DNA of 64,000 nt from Reticulitermes lucifugus (Eukaryota; Arthropoda; Insecta; Blattodea; Rhinotermitidae), in contig JAKCWW010000592.1 of the NCBI GenBank assembly GCA_026260175.1, positions 2,303 through 66,302 of the forward strand. The letters run 5' to 3'. This document shows, piece by piece, positions 27,999 through 39,736 of the stretch (position 1 is its first letter; every line of letters begins with the position of its first letter). A program made the translations under genes and the position numbers. Below the pieces are notes generated by a model that searched no databases, had not been told where the DNA came from, and was given only the letters and a program-made list of their open reading frames with translations.

Positions 27999-29246
27999 AG
28001 AGATAAATTTCTTGCCACTGCCGGGATTCAAAGCAGGATTCCTCGATATTCCAGGTGAGATTAAAAGGAATCATAGACAAATGAAAATGAACCTCTACCG
28101 AAAAGACTTCATCTTGAAGGGCGAATAGTTGCTGAGGTATTCAAAAAATTTCCCCCACTGTGTGGAACTCTAAATCTTTTTATCGTGTTTACAAGATCAT
28201 GTCACCGCTATCTTGATTCAGACGAATTATGTCAGATTGGATAAGATAACAAATAAATATTGCAATATTATTGGTAGTTCTGTATAAAATGAGAGAATAT
28301 AAAAGGCCTAAACAGCTGATTCATTGGACACCAACTTGAAGATATGGAAGTGGTAAGAACACATTAATAAATCGTTGTTTGAATAGTTTCAAGAAAATGG
28401 TCCGGGATGATAAAAAGAGAAGGAATTGGGGAACACGGCGCAGAATCATAGGCTTAGAATTACACAAGGAATAATTAATTGCGATTAAACTGTAATCTAA
28501 CTTCATAAGACATAGATATATCTGCAGTGAATAGATTCCCAATATCATTAGGGCAACCGCACTGAACGAATGGTGTTCCATAAAACAAAACAAATAAAAC
28601 AATAAGCACAAAGCGCTTATGTGTACACACGACAGTCTGCACCCATGACGACTGTAAAAGGGAAACTAAAAGAATGAAGCTTCATTAACAAAGCAAGAGC
28701 CTCGAATTCAGGACATCTAAAAACAGAAAAATGGCACAAAGAAATGTGTGACGTATAAAACTCTGTGAAAACTGGAAACAGACTTTTTATAACTCTAATT
28801 ATTGTAATATAACTTCACTCGCATGAATGTTACCGCCCCATTACACACGAACTTAACCATTTAGGACATAAAGAACTGAAGTTTAAAACATGCAATGCGC
28901 TGATTTTTTTTATAAACGCTTGTACTTTATTGTATGTAAAGAACACGAGTGATTTGTACGTAGTTTGTTTTTTATACCAACTAACTAAATTAAAACACTA
29001 ACGTTTATTACTTTGTCGAGGCTATTAAATTTCAAAGTGGTAATTGTAACTTTCGGGATTATTTATAGACCAACAAAAGTCATTTTACGTTGTTCTATAG
29101 ATGAAATGTAATTTTCTTTGTTTGGTTTTGTTGCTAGGAGATCGTGGGTTTTATAGTTCGTAATTTTGCACTGTCTACCGCTTGAAACCATTTAATTTTT
29201 AAACGTGGGTACAAATAAAAGCAAATTATGAAACGTAATTAGTCCC
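27999..29246. other. No feature recognised
   Basis: AT-rich; no repeat or gene recognised. The 70-96 codon open frames show no motif. Confidence 0.5.
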
Positions 29247-29480
29247 TGCCGCTCAGTGGCCGCGCGGTCTAAGGCGTGGGTCTACGGCCGCTCGTTTGCT
29301 GGGAATGTGGGTTCGAATCCCGCCCGGGGCATGGATATCTGTCTCTTGTGAGTGTTGTGTGTTGGGCTGATACCTCGTCCAGAGGAGTCCTACCGAGTGT
29401 GGAGTGTCTAAAGTGTGATCACGAGGCCTCGAAAAATGAGGAGGGCTAGGCCCCCTAGGGGCTGTCGAGCCATAGGAAAA
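29247..29480 (+). repeat. SINE with tRNA-Leu/Ser-like head
   Basis: Head: ctcagtggccgcgcggtcta, aaggcgtgggtctacggc, then B box ggttcgaatcccgcccggg. Body: gttgggctgatacctcgtcc, gtgtctaaagtgtgatcacg, cctaggggctgtcgagcc. The intact boxes suggest a fairly young copy. It is the same family as the fragment at position 1. Confidence 0.88.
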
Positions 29481-31240
29481 AAATGTATCCCCTGTACATT
29501 CATGACAGTCACAGAAATCAAGCAGTTTCTTTATTCCACGGTATTATAAGACACATCAGCCGTGACGTCAGGTACACTGAATGAGATCGTCGTGACGTTT
29601 CACAGCTACTGCAGGCAGATATCACTGCTGGTTCCTTTCAAATCCTTTCGATTTCATTATTCACCAGTCATTCTACCATTCGTCATTATATATTCTGAGG
29701 AATTAATTTAAATATACAAACAAGCCCTGCCTACTAGTGTACACTTTGTCTAATTAAAATGTTTCATTCTAGGAACTAATTTTAAACTTTATTTTCCAAC
29801 GTGTTTTGAAATACTCTCGTAGACAGACATCCATTTACGTTTTGTTATATAAAATGCAATATGTTATTACCCACAATTCCCACGTCCCTACGCTCTTGCT
29901 CTGTGTAACACTCCCTCGCCTTTTGTTCAGAATTGATTCAGCAGCTTCATCACCATTTGAGCGCGTCATTACAGAGAATCGAGTCCTGGTGGTCCCTAAG
30001 GTAACACAGCTACATAGCCAGTGTGTAGCCACTTGCGCTCAACGCACTAGCATCGCCTTTCTCCTCCCAACCGTATATAAAACTATTTCCCTGGGGTAAA
30101 AAGGAAACACGCTTTTGTGCTCCTAACCTTCACTATCATAGTACGGAATTGCCTGTGTAAAAAGGATTTTAATTTTATACCTCTCCTTGCCGTCTGTCTC
30201 TCGCCCCAGATGGTTTATCTGTCCTCTCTTCCACCCTAACAGGAGGTACGATAAGAAGAATTAAATTGTTAGGTTGCCACATTAATAAAAAACCGAGAAA
30301 CTTACAGTTGTGACAGTTTTTGAGAAGTACAAATTGTGTGAGTAGTTTTATACTCTTTTCCTGAATTCAGATAATTTGGTAATAAAAAGGCACCACAGTC
30401 GAGTTTCAAGGTCTAGTCAATTGGTTTCCTTTAGCTCAAATTATTATTTCTTTTTTGTTGACTTATTTCCAAATTGGCGAAATTCTTGCAACCTGTGGTT
30501 TATGGATTGAGGTATTTCTGCTGCTAGCCCTATATAAATTTTCGTTCTAGGTATACTTGTTAGAGTTTTTGCCTTTAAAGTCATATCTTATTTATTTGCT
30601 TGTAGTATGTAGTTCTGCAGTGCATAGCCTTAGGCCTATGTAGGTGTATATGTATGTATGCGTATATAGAAGCGCACACTTTATATCCTATAATCTGTGT
30701 ATATGGATTGTGTATATAATTACGTACATATGCATGTACGTGTATTGGATTTTGTCTATTTATGTTTGGAATTAACATAACACTGCAAGAACTGTCACTG
30801 ATTTCTGTTATCGTGGTATGGTTTATCAAACATTTCGGTCAAAGTGCTAAGGAATCACTTTTCTTATTGAAGATAACTTCAGACAAAGGAACTTGAATGT
30901 TTATAGCAAGGTGTACGAAATTTCCAGCTAAAATTAGGGCTCTCGGGAAATACATTATGCCTATAATTCCTTATTATTTAGGTTTAACCTCTGAAAAACA
31001 TTTGAAAGTATTTGAATCCCCCTCTTAAAAGAAAGAAAAAACCTTTCAGTTTTTGTAAATGTCCAAAAAAGTTGGTCCTGATTGCAAGGAAAGTCCTGTG
31101 ATAAGGGTTAATCCTTTGAAGTATGGTGGTAATCTGAATAACATTTTAAAATTCATTTCCTACTTCAATGACAACACACTGCACCTTCATTACAAATACC
31201 AAAATACTAATGGCCTAATATTCCGTAGGTAATTAATCAG
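29481..31240. other. Mostly featureless; weak promoter-like spot at 30068-30085
   Basis: The 29880-30110 stretch is less AT-rich than its flanks and contains accgtatataaaac, a TATA-like box, at about 30070. No gene start follows it. The rest is AT-rich, with a (TATG/TATA)-rich tract at 30640-30745. Confidence 0.35.
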
Positions 31241-31826
31241 TTTTAGGCGCCTTTGCAAAATTGCGACAAGCGACTTTTCGCTTCGTCATGTCTGTCTCTC
31301 TGTTTGTTTATCTCTCTGTCTGTCTGTCTGTCTGTCCGTCCTTCTGTCCGTCTGTGTCTGTCTGTCCGCATGGAACAACTCGGCTCCCAATAAACAGATT
31401 TTCATGAAATTTGATATTTGAATATTTTTCGAAAGTCTGTTGAGAAGATTCAATTTTCTTTAAAATCTGACAAGAATAACGGGTACTTTACGTGAAGACC
31501 TACGTACGTTTATGAAAATATCTCACTGAATGCTTCCTAGAATGAGAAATGCTTCAGACAAAAGTTGCAAAGAAAATCAAAACACACGTTTTATGTTCCA
31601 TAATGTTTTTCCGAAAATCGTAACGTTTATGAGATAATGTGGAAAAATATGGTACAACTAGAGAGGTCACAGATGAAAATATTAACGGCGCATGCGCTTT
31701 GCGTGCTGGATAATCAAGACTACAGATATGCTCTCAGAGTATGTAATACAGTATTTATTGCTTTTCCACAGCAACAATCGTTACGCGAACGCGCCTCAAT
31801 GTTACGATTATACGTGCATTGCCTGT
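31241..31826 (-). repeat. Dispersed repeat R1, copy C
   Basis: Minus strand of R1: the element end ttttaggcgcctttgcaaaa at left, a (TCTG)n tract at about 31309-31365, atggaacaactcggctccca, then gaacgcgcctcaatgttacg and the start complement gcattgcctgt at right. The longest, best-preserved copy. Confidence 0.88.
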
Positions 31827-32039
31827 CTTATTTATTATTATAATCAATCGAAACCCATGAATACATAATAGAGGCAAAATACAAATGATTGGAAATGTTA
31901 AAGAAGGTGGTGCTTATAGTAACCACTGTGCTTTGAAGTCTTAAATATCGCGTATTCTGATATTAGAATAGTGAAAGTAACGATTTCAGTTAACAATAGT
32001 CGAATCTCGTCACATTCCACCGATAGTAATGCTGATAAT

Positions 32040-32360
32040 CACACTCCATGACATGTCTCGGAGGAACGAAGCACAACCGGTGGCTCCCCAGAGTAAAGCA
32101 CTAACGTTCCAATCCTCTAGGGAATCTTCCTGCACATGTCTCATATTCAGTGTATGAATTGACTCGCTTTTATCCACATCTGATTACAACTTCACGCTCG
32201 ATTAGCGCCTGCTGGGGAGGGGGGTGGTGATATTGCGATGTTCTCCCCTCTCGCATCCATGTGTAGCGGTCACCAAATTAATTTCCGCTCCAGTGCTGAA
32301 TTGTCGTATAAAGATAATGGACCACGAGGGGTGCATTTAGTGTTTTAAAAACATTGGACT
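32040..32360. promoter_or_regulatory. Candidate enhancer (weak)
   Basis: Unique, GC-richer island in AT-rich flanks, with clustered transcription-factor-like words: catctgattacaac, ctcgattagcgcc, ccaaattaatttcc, aaagataatgg and the E-box cacatg. No coding frame. Function is inferred from composition and proximity to a homeobox gene. Confidence 0.25.
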
Positions 32361-32904
32361 CATCCAAACTCATCTTTTACTTCCGTCGCTAGTCTGTTGA
32401 TTATTATTAACACTTTTACGACACTAAATCAACTAAATAAACTGTGGTATGACAAGATCGATGTGAATTAGTCGGGAGGCATGTGGAAGGTGTGGCCTTG
32501 TCTTATTTTAAGGCACTCTTATGGCGTTTGCGTGGATTATCTGAGGAAAGCCACAAAACATTCACAATATTCCATATTTAAATCGTGTTTTTCTGGATGA
32601 TGACAACGTGTAGCTTGGCAAGTGTAACCAACGTGTCGGAGGGACATATTGCGTCCGTCTACGGGATGAAAATGGCAGCAGTCACGATATCGTAACTCAG
32701 AAGATTGCGGTATCAATCTTCGCCGCCCTAGACACCTTTAGTGTCATGCGCTGTAGTCATTATTTAGTTTTCGTTCACTTTTACTTGTACGAAATTCAGG
32801 AATATAACAACCAATAGGCACTGTGCCATTCTTGTTTCCTATCGGCCTGTCTCTCTGTCTGCCTCTTTATCTGTCCATCTGTATTTTTACCCTGTCTGTC
32901 CATG

Positions 32905-33185
32905 TCCGAATTTGTAGTCTACAAGCCGGAAAGTCGCGGTTTCAATTCCCGATGGGGTCATTTGGATTTTTCATTGACTTATTATTTCCGGACGCACTAT
33001 GGCCCTGGGATCGACACATTTTCTAACCGAAATGAGTACCAGGAGTATCTCCAGGGGTAAAGGCGGCCGGTGCGTAGGGCTGACAACCTTGCCATCTTCA
33101 TGTGCTTATTGTCTAGAAATTCTGGGAGCCTAAACCTCCTAGAACCCTGAGGGCTTGTCCAGGCCTTTAGAGGAATTGCTTTGCC
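32905..33185 (+). repeat. SINE family B, near full length
   Basis: Head with tacaagccggaaagtcgcgg and B box gtttcaattcccgatgggg. Body: cgcactatggccctgggatc, gagtaccaggagtatctcc, aaaggcggccggtgcgtagg, tgacaaccttgccatcttc, then aattctgggagcctaaacc and cctttagaggaattgctttg. Unlike family A in the body. Confidence 0.85.
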
Positions 33186-33330
33186 CTTACCATAAAGTGC
33201 CTTGGAGGCATAGAGGGGAAGCAGAGGTATAGCTCTTCTCATTCCTAACCTCGACATTAGATGGAGGTGAGTGGCCAACGCCACGCCTTTGCCAATTTAC
33301 CCAGGGGAAAGAGCCCCCGTACCAACTGAT
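33186..33330 (-). repeat. SINE family A, 3' part, tail to tail with family B
   Basis: Minus-strand family A body: gggggctctttcccctgggt, ggccactcacctccatctaa, gagctatacctctgcttccc. The head is missing. It abuts the 3' end of the family B SINE. Confidence 0.8.
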
Positions 33331-35944
33331 GTGTATGTAGCTATATTAATTTGGTGTTGGGTGCTTGTACTGAACGTTCCTCTCCAATATATATCTAATA
33401 GCTACCCAAAATAATGCGTATCTGAAAGTTTAGTGTCAATGTCACTTCTTCCCCTGATCAGTGGTGTGGTCCTAATAACATACAACGAAATATGGGTAGG
33501 ATTTCCGAGTCTAAAATTCTAGTCCTGAAATGAACATGAGCTTCGTTAATAAAGATTGGTAACGTATCTTTTTGTGACAAATTTGCAAATAGACCTATAT
33601 TTTCTCCTCTGTTTTTCAAGTCAACTCAAAATTCTGGAATATCTTATTGCGGTATTAAGGTACAGATATAGTATAAAAACAGTGATTATGTAGGCCTATA
33701 TATTTGCCGTGTACAAGTTTACAATGCTAATTAATAAAACACTAACATTGTACACGAGACGACTACATTAAACCTCCTTTGTTTGTTTAGAAGATTATAT
33801 CCGAGATATTTGGACCTATATTCGGCCGTCTTTAGGGAAGCAATGCATATACGTCCAACATTGGAATTACTGCTGGCTTTACATTTGTAAAATACGTGCG
33901 TCAACTTTTGGCTTTTCTGTCATTTCTTATAATTGAGAGTCAAAGTTGTAAATTTTAATCATAATTCTTCAGTGCACATGGGTGATGTTTTGTTAATTAT
34001 TCTTTATTAACTATATTTTATTTTACTTTTTACATTAACGGCCAGTTTCTCTTGTAACTTAACCAATAATTCCACTGTTTCACGATTGATGAAGGTTCTT
34101 ATAGGCTCATAAATTTACCTCGCAGGTAAATTCTCTGTATTATATCTGCAAGGTAAACTGAAGCAATGTGTATCAAAGAATCATACACATTTGTACATAC
34201 CTGAAGCTTTTAAGCTACCAGAACCAAAAAATAAATAGGAAAATACTGCCATTACAACTCAATCTCAAAAATTCTTTACTCATGATTTAGGAATTGGTAG
34301 GTTTTGAAGATGAATTGCCTGTGCGTACTGCCTCCCTGTCTCACACAAGCTGCACTCCCCCCTCTAAGAGTAATAACACCGCTAATGGCCTACTGGTATT
34401 TCATAAGCGTGAACACGCTGAGCACCACGTTGTTCGACTTTACTGCCTAATACTATAAAGTCATTCTGTCGTCCATCCCCCCATTCTTTTCATGATTTAC
34501 ACACAACCTTTTATTGCAGTGTGTCCTCCATCTTCACAGTTCCTTAATGTGTCTATATACTTCACAACCCTAAAAACATATTGTATCTACCTCTAAAACC
34601 TCTGTAACATTTTGATCACACGGTTTTTAGAAAAGAAAAATTTTTTAATACCTATTTCCTTGCAAGAACTGTAGGTAAACCTACCAGTCGTATTAGATAG
34701 TGTAAAGAGAATTACCAGTTCTTCGCCAGGGATATGGCTTCTTTGCTTATTATTAGCATACTGTGAAGTAATTGAGATTTTAAAGAAGCATACATTAAGA
34801 AATTAAAGTTTAATGACCTAAGCAAAAATATTGTGCATGAGGATTGGAATTCCATCCAAATATTCTACAGAGATATTTATCCGTCGCTTTAACAGTCATG
34901 GTTATTGCAAACATCGATAGACGTAAGTTAGGATGTAAATTTGATAATATTTAGTGTCTTGTGTTGTGTGTTGGTTTTGTTTATTGCTGAAATAGTAATG
35001 CAGTGGAATATCGATAATTGATGGAACGTTAACGATGTTGCGTCAAATAACTGTAAAGCTCGGACTGCACGGATTAGACAATTCATAACATAAGATTACA
35101 CATAAAGTACGATGTATTCGTTGGTGATTTTATATAGCAAGGTGTTAGAATACAAATGTACACAACGCTATAAGAGTAGAATAATAATAAAATACACACT
35201 TTTAAGTTAGTCTGTAAGGAAATCAAACCCTCCGTCTTATTTAAGACAAAAAAAAACTTTTAATTTAGCGGATCAGACGAAACGGGCGTCGAACAATCGA
35301 TACTCCAAAAATCGAGATTGCACTGTAGTTCTATTTGTTAGTGAATTGTGTAATTTACAGAGAGTTTTTCGCGCGGCGATTTAATGAAGTTTCCGGTTGG
35401 CCCGTCTTGCCCGGAGAAACGTTAGACTGTGCCGCGTGAATCTGAGCACACAAGAGGAAAATCACGGCAGCACAGTTCATTTCATTTGGGTCTCTGAAGT
35501 GAGGATATTTGCTTGCACATATCTGTGTGACATACGCTGTTTGAACCTCAGGATTTTGAGCTGTAATTTTTAATTTTTATACCATATCTAAAATTCTATT
35601 TTATTCGCTAATTAGTAAGTAATATTTACAATTTAGAATGATAGTCCTATAAAATTTCTCTAATTCAGAATTACTTTTACGTTAGTTAAGAAAATTAGGG
35701 GAGTAATAAATGGAATAGTTTGCATTATTTCATTTGCATTTCCGTCTCAAAAAAGACAGAAAATTAAAATAATATTTTTATAACATTGCACCCCATATTA
35801 GGAAGTCATTCTTCTTCCTAAAGGGTTACAGGATTTATGGCGGTATGGAATCTACTGTTTTTGGAAAACTGATAGTCAGCCAGTAGGTCAGAATTAGTTC
35901 ATCTGTCTTGCTTGCAAAGGTTCATTATCGAGTTTAAAAGTATG
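33331..35944. other. No gene recognised; one GC-richer patch at 35360-35560
   Basis: Mostly AT-rich. 35360-35470 is unique and GC-richer (tcgcgcggcgatttaatg, ggcccgtcttgcccgg), possibly regulatory, with no motif that settles it. Confidence 0.45.
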
Positions 35945-36043
35945 CGTTATTGGACTCTGTCTTTTGCACATCGTAAGGTTATTGGACTCTGTCTTTTGCA
36001 CATCGTAACGTTATTGGACTCTGTCTTTTGCACATCGTAACGT
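35945..36043. repeat. Three tandem copies of a 32-bp unit
   Basis: gttattggactctgtctttt followed by gcacatcgtaac repeats at 35946, 35978 and 36010 with one base difference, so the array is recent. Confidence 0.95.
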
Positions 36044-36392
36044 CCTCTTATCTCAGGCATATCACAATATTCTCCTGTTATTTACATGTAGACCTATTTG
36101 GTGGTGTGCTCCTTCAAGGTTTACCAATAAAATGTTTTGTGCATATCTCATAATTCCAGGCGTTTTGATTGTTCCTCCGACGTTATCACCCCTGATTCGT
36201 TAAATCTAATAATATGTGATAAAAGTCACAAATTATGCTGCTCCTCATAGTGTTATTTTTCCAGTCTTCTGTTACGTCCTCTCTGCTACGTCCAAATATT
36301 TTTCTCACCACTTTGATTTCTAACGTCCTCCATCTCTGTTTTCCGTTAGAATTAGAGGCCAAATCTTACGTCTATATAAAATAATCTATACG
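36044..36392. other. No feature recognised
   Basis: AT-rich unique sequence between the 32-bp repeat and a SINE. Confidence 0.5.
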
Positions 36393-36405
36393 TACAATTA
36401 TAATT

Positions 36406-36694
36406 GTGGGCCGGAATAGTGTAGTCGGTATAGTGACTCGCTACGGGCTGGAGGGTCCGGGGATCGAATCCCGGTGGAGGCGAGATTTTCCGCACACCCG
36501 TCCAGACCGGCCCTGGGGCTCACCCAGCCTCCTGTAAAATGGGCACCGGGTCTCTTTCCCGAGGGTAAAGCGGCCAGGGCGTGTCGTTGACCACCCACTC
36601 CCATCTAGCGCCGAGGTTAAAGAAAGAGTAGAGCTATACCTCTACTCCCCCCTCTGAACCTTCATGGCCTGTTCTAGGGCGAACTTTACATTTT
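36406..36694 (+). repeat. SINE family A, full length with target-site duplication
   Basis: Head with gtagtcggtatagtgactcg and B box ggtccggggatcgaatccc; body and tail as in the 20.1-kb copy, ending gcgaactttacattt. It is flanked by the direct repeat tacaattataatt at 36393-36405 and 36695-36707, the mark of LINE-assisted insertion. The intact boxes and duplication point to a young insertion. Confidence 0.95.
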
Positions 36695-36707
36695 TACAAT
36701 TATAATT

Positions 36708-37394
36708 TTATAAAAATGGTTACGAAGTGGAATTTTATTGCTGCTTGAGTGAAAGTTAATGAATTTGTTTCTACTTGTTACACTCATTAATTTCTCCTAT
36801 CATTTTACACGTGATACAATCTTTTTCCGCAACTGTTTTTGCCACTTGTGTCACACCGCTCCCCTGTGTCCTAGTGACTCTGGGCTACAGCATATCATCT
36901 AACCTAAGACGTTTTACTTTATCCACAGTCGATCGTGGTAGGTGCTGGAATATCTGTCACACACCCTTTACAAATGAAGAGTCAGAATATCTTCTTAATT
37001 CTATGCCTTGTTACCATTACATGAATAGTACGGCAATTCCATACGTAGACCGGAAGATCAAAGAACAACAGAAAGCACTGACACAGGATATCCGTAGTTT
37101 TATGGAATATCAACGGTAAAATACAATTATCTAACACCATTCCCAGGAAGTGATTAGACAGCTCAGTGTTACAACAAATCGTACTGAGCGCCTTCTCTGG
37201 TCAACAGAGGGAATTAAGTTTATACCGGGAGAGGAGCATCTCCTCCCGCAGGAAGCTCGGAAGAGGAAAAGGAATGCGGCCATTAAGACGGCGAGCCATT
37301 TAGGGTATTTAAGGCACTCCTGATTGCCCCGCATTCCCCCCACTCCCCTCCTCGGGGCCGCATTATTACCTTGCCACCACCACGATAACAGTGT
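36708..37394. other. No gene recognised; GC-richer stretch at 37190-37385
   Basis: A 114-codon open frame at 36775-37119 has no recognisable feature. 37190-37385 is GC- and CpG-richer (ctcctcggggccgcattatt, cgggagaggagcatctcc), with an unremarkable open frame on the minus strand; it may be regulatory or untranslated exon sequence. Confidence 0.35.
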
Positions 37395-37575
37395 GTGTGA
37401 TACCGAACGTCGCAGTCGTGTGGTTGGCAGCCCTGGTTCGTGTTTGAAAGGTCCTGGGTTTCAGTCTCGGCCCAGAGACCTGCTGTCTAGACTTTTTCAT
37501 GGTTTTTTCAGTCCAGTCAGAGAATGTCAGGTGGTACTTCAAATTAGGCCACGACCACTTCCTTTCTCATCATTT
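37395..37575 (+). repeat. SINE family C, diverged
   Basis: B-box-like gtcctgggtttcagtctcgg, central catggttttttcagtccag, gagaatgtcaggtggtact and the end caaattaggccacgaccact. The same 3' body (ttaaattaggccagcac) closes the SINE at 52486. Confidence 0.7.
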
Positions 37576-38082
37576 TAATGTATTATTTATTAATCGTCTT
37601 ATTATTGAACGTTACATAGTATGCGTTACTGGTCATGTAGTTAATAAGTGTGTCAAGTACCACGAGATGTGAGCTTCTGACAGCGGATTTGCCAAAGATT
37701 CAAGTCGTCTGGGATATTACGTCTTGTCAACTAATAAAGGGTTACAGAATTTTCGATGTATCGTAGTGCCTTTATGTTCATGGTCACCAGGAACTGCTGG
37801 ACACCGAAGATGAGGGAATAGCCTCCGAGAAGTTTAGAAACTTAAAATGTGGTAAAATCTGTTGGTCCTACCAAAGATGCCGTTTAGTGTCTACTCTAGG
37901 ACCTGCTATTTTTTTAATCTCCTTTCAGCATCCTAGTTTCAGATTGGAAACACAAGGGTTATGCCTGCTGTAAAGGTAGTATGAAGAGATTACAGATGTT
38001 TCGGTTGAGTTATTTAAAGTAGAAGAAAGGATAAGTTAAAATTTTGTGGATTTAGCACACATTTCATTTAAGTACATGGGGT
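37576..38082. other. No feature recognised
   Basis: AT-rich unique sequence. Confidence 0.5.
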
Positions 38083-38295
38083 AACTGGATTGGTCACATC
38101 TTGCCTAGAAACTGCTTTCTCAACGCGTTACTGAAGGCAAGATCGAAGGGACGACAAGGCAAGGAAGAAGACGTAAGCAGCTACTGGATGACCTTAAAGA
38201 AACGCGAAGATAATGGAAATCTAGATCTAGATCGCATTCTCTGGAGAACTCCGTTGGAAAAGACTATGGACCTGTCGTGAGAAGGAATAAGTGAT
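38083..38295 (+). repeat. LINE fragment, C-terminal end of a non-LTR reverse-transcriptase protein
   Basis: Translation gives NWIGHILPRNCFLNALLKA and, after a frameshift, RRKQLLDDLKETRR, then after an in-frame stop a degraded region ending YGPVVRR. This is the familiar tail of an insect LINE ORF (WIGHIL...KQLLDDLKE...YGPVV). It is 5'-truncated with at least one frameshift and one stop. Confidence 0.85.
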
Positions 38296-39099
38296 GATAA
38301 TGATGTGATGGAAAATGGAGGACCTGCGTACTTGTTTCTATCGTTTTGTGTATGGTCATTAGTTTAGAAGAATTTCAAAAGGGGCCAAAAATTCTGTGTA
38401 GAATGAAACTGGAGTGTATAAAATAACAAATTCTAGTTACTAGAGTACAGTGCCATAACTCGGAAATGGGGTGGAAATCATCTTATTGTTTATCGAAACG
38501 TCTTCAATAATTAGGCCGTAGGGCACCTTTGCAACCAAAAGTTCTCCCATTCTCTTGGCCATATTTGCCCTTCTTCCACAAGACAGTAACACTTATAGCC
38601 ACCTCAAATCACATCCCTTCCCCTGTTTACCAAATTATTTACTAAACGCCTGAAAGTTAGTCTTCTTTCAATCGGTGATTTATACTTGAGTGCGGGTATC
38701 GCAAACAGGCGTTGTTCACATTATCCGAATATATCTGTGGTGTAGTGAGCAGGCAATGGGCTGGACTATCGAGGAACAGTAACTCCATTTCCGGCAAAGA
38801 ACAGATATAATTCTCTTCTTCTAAGTGATCAGATTATTGCACATCCAGAATCTGATTACAATTCAGTGGGTAACGGCAGTTCCTGTGACGGCAGTAAAGT
38901 GATCAGGACATTCATCTGACGAATCGCCTCGTTACAATAAAAATTTTAATGATTTGTGGTAATGTACTTTTGGCGTAACATATTTCTTTATAGCGCGGTG
39001 CTAAATTAAGCACGAGTACCTTTACTGTTTGTAAAATATTCTCTGATATTGATTAATATTACCACTTTCAAATCCTTTATAACAGTCCTATTTTCTTCA
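38296..39099. other. No feature recognised
   Basis: Unique AT-rich sequence. Confidence 0.5.
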
Positions 39100-39330
39100 C
39101 CGACGCCATTAGCCTGTTCCCGCGGGGAGATGTCATTTAGAAGTTACAGTAAATCACAGAGCTGGCGTCATATTGATCCAAAGTTGTGTGCTCCATTAAA
39201 TTAATGGGAAGTAGCATTGTGAGGAAAGTCATTGAATGAAGAATGCTAAATGGCTTCATGGTATTTCAGAGACCTGAAATAAACACGGGGCCCTGGCAGC
39301 ATTTGTGCAGGTTGGTAAATCAAGCAGCCC
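39100..39330. promoter_or_regulatory. Candidate enhancer with a palindromic homeodomain-type site (weak)
   Basis: Unique sequence with a near-perfect cattaaattaatg palindrome at about 39194, plus gcctgttcccgcggggag and cagctcc-free neutral spacing. Paired ATTA/TAAT cores suit binding of homeodomain dimers. No coding frame. Function inferred. Confidence 0.25.
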
Positions 39331-39510
39331 CCATTTGGAACTGCTAAGTGTTACATGCTGTGTCACGTGGTTAAAAATGTTAATGTTTTCATTCATAATG
39401 TTATTTAAAATACCGTCCTTTGCTGTATTTGTCAAATGGTAACTTAACGATGATTTCTATACAGATTTCGGTCTCAAAGGATGTGACTTCCTTCAGTCTC
39501 GTACGTGGCT

Positions 39511-39560
39511 ACTAATGTTTCGGAGGCAAAAAACGCCCCCATCTTCAGGATAGAAGTAAC
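39511..39560 (-). repeat. Foldback-type module (F4), single copy
   Basis: Minus strand reads CTGAAGATGGGGGC...GCCTCCGAAACATT, with GG-GGC pairing to GCC-CC around one mismatch. It resembles the F1-F3 modules but lies in otherwise unmatched sequence. Confidence 0.5.
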
Positions 39561-39736
39561 TCTCTTCTACCCTGCAGTGTAATGTAATGTGCCCTTATGA
39601 AACCTTGGTAACCATGTACCAGTCTCACGGTGTCACATCCCAGAAGATTGCAGTCCTAATACGCACCGCAGTAAGAATGTAAAATGTCGAACTTAAACAT
39701 ACGACTTTACGTTACTTGTACCGTACATTTTAAATT

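Noticed and set aside
29247-29335. Genuine tRNA-Leu/Ser gene
   Set aside because: The A and B boxes are good, but the acceptor ends do not pair and the head continues into a SINE body repeated at position 1.
30068-30085. TATA-box promoter (cgtatataaaac)
   Set aside because: No coding start or conserved initiator follows; AT-rich DNA yields such words by chance.
31637-31843. Open frame reading VQLERSQMKILTAHALCVL
   Set aside because: Lies within repeat R1; the reverse-strand relative at 49554-49883 (MAHALCMLDNKGY) comes from the same repeat.
36775-37119. 114-codon open frame
   Set aside because: Among the longest gap-free frames but with no signal, domain, splice context or codon bias that I can recognise; this length is expected by chance in 64 kb.
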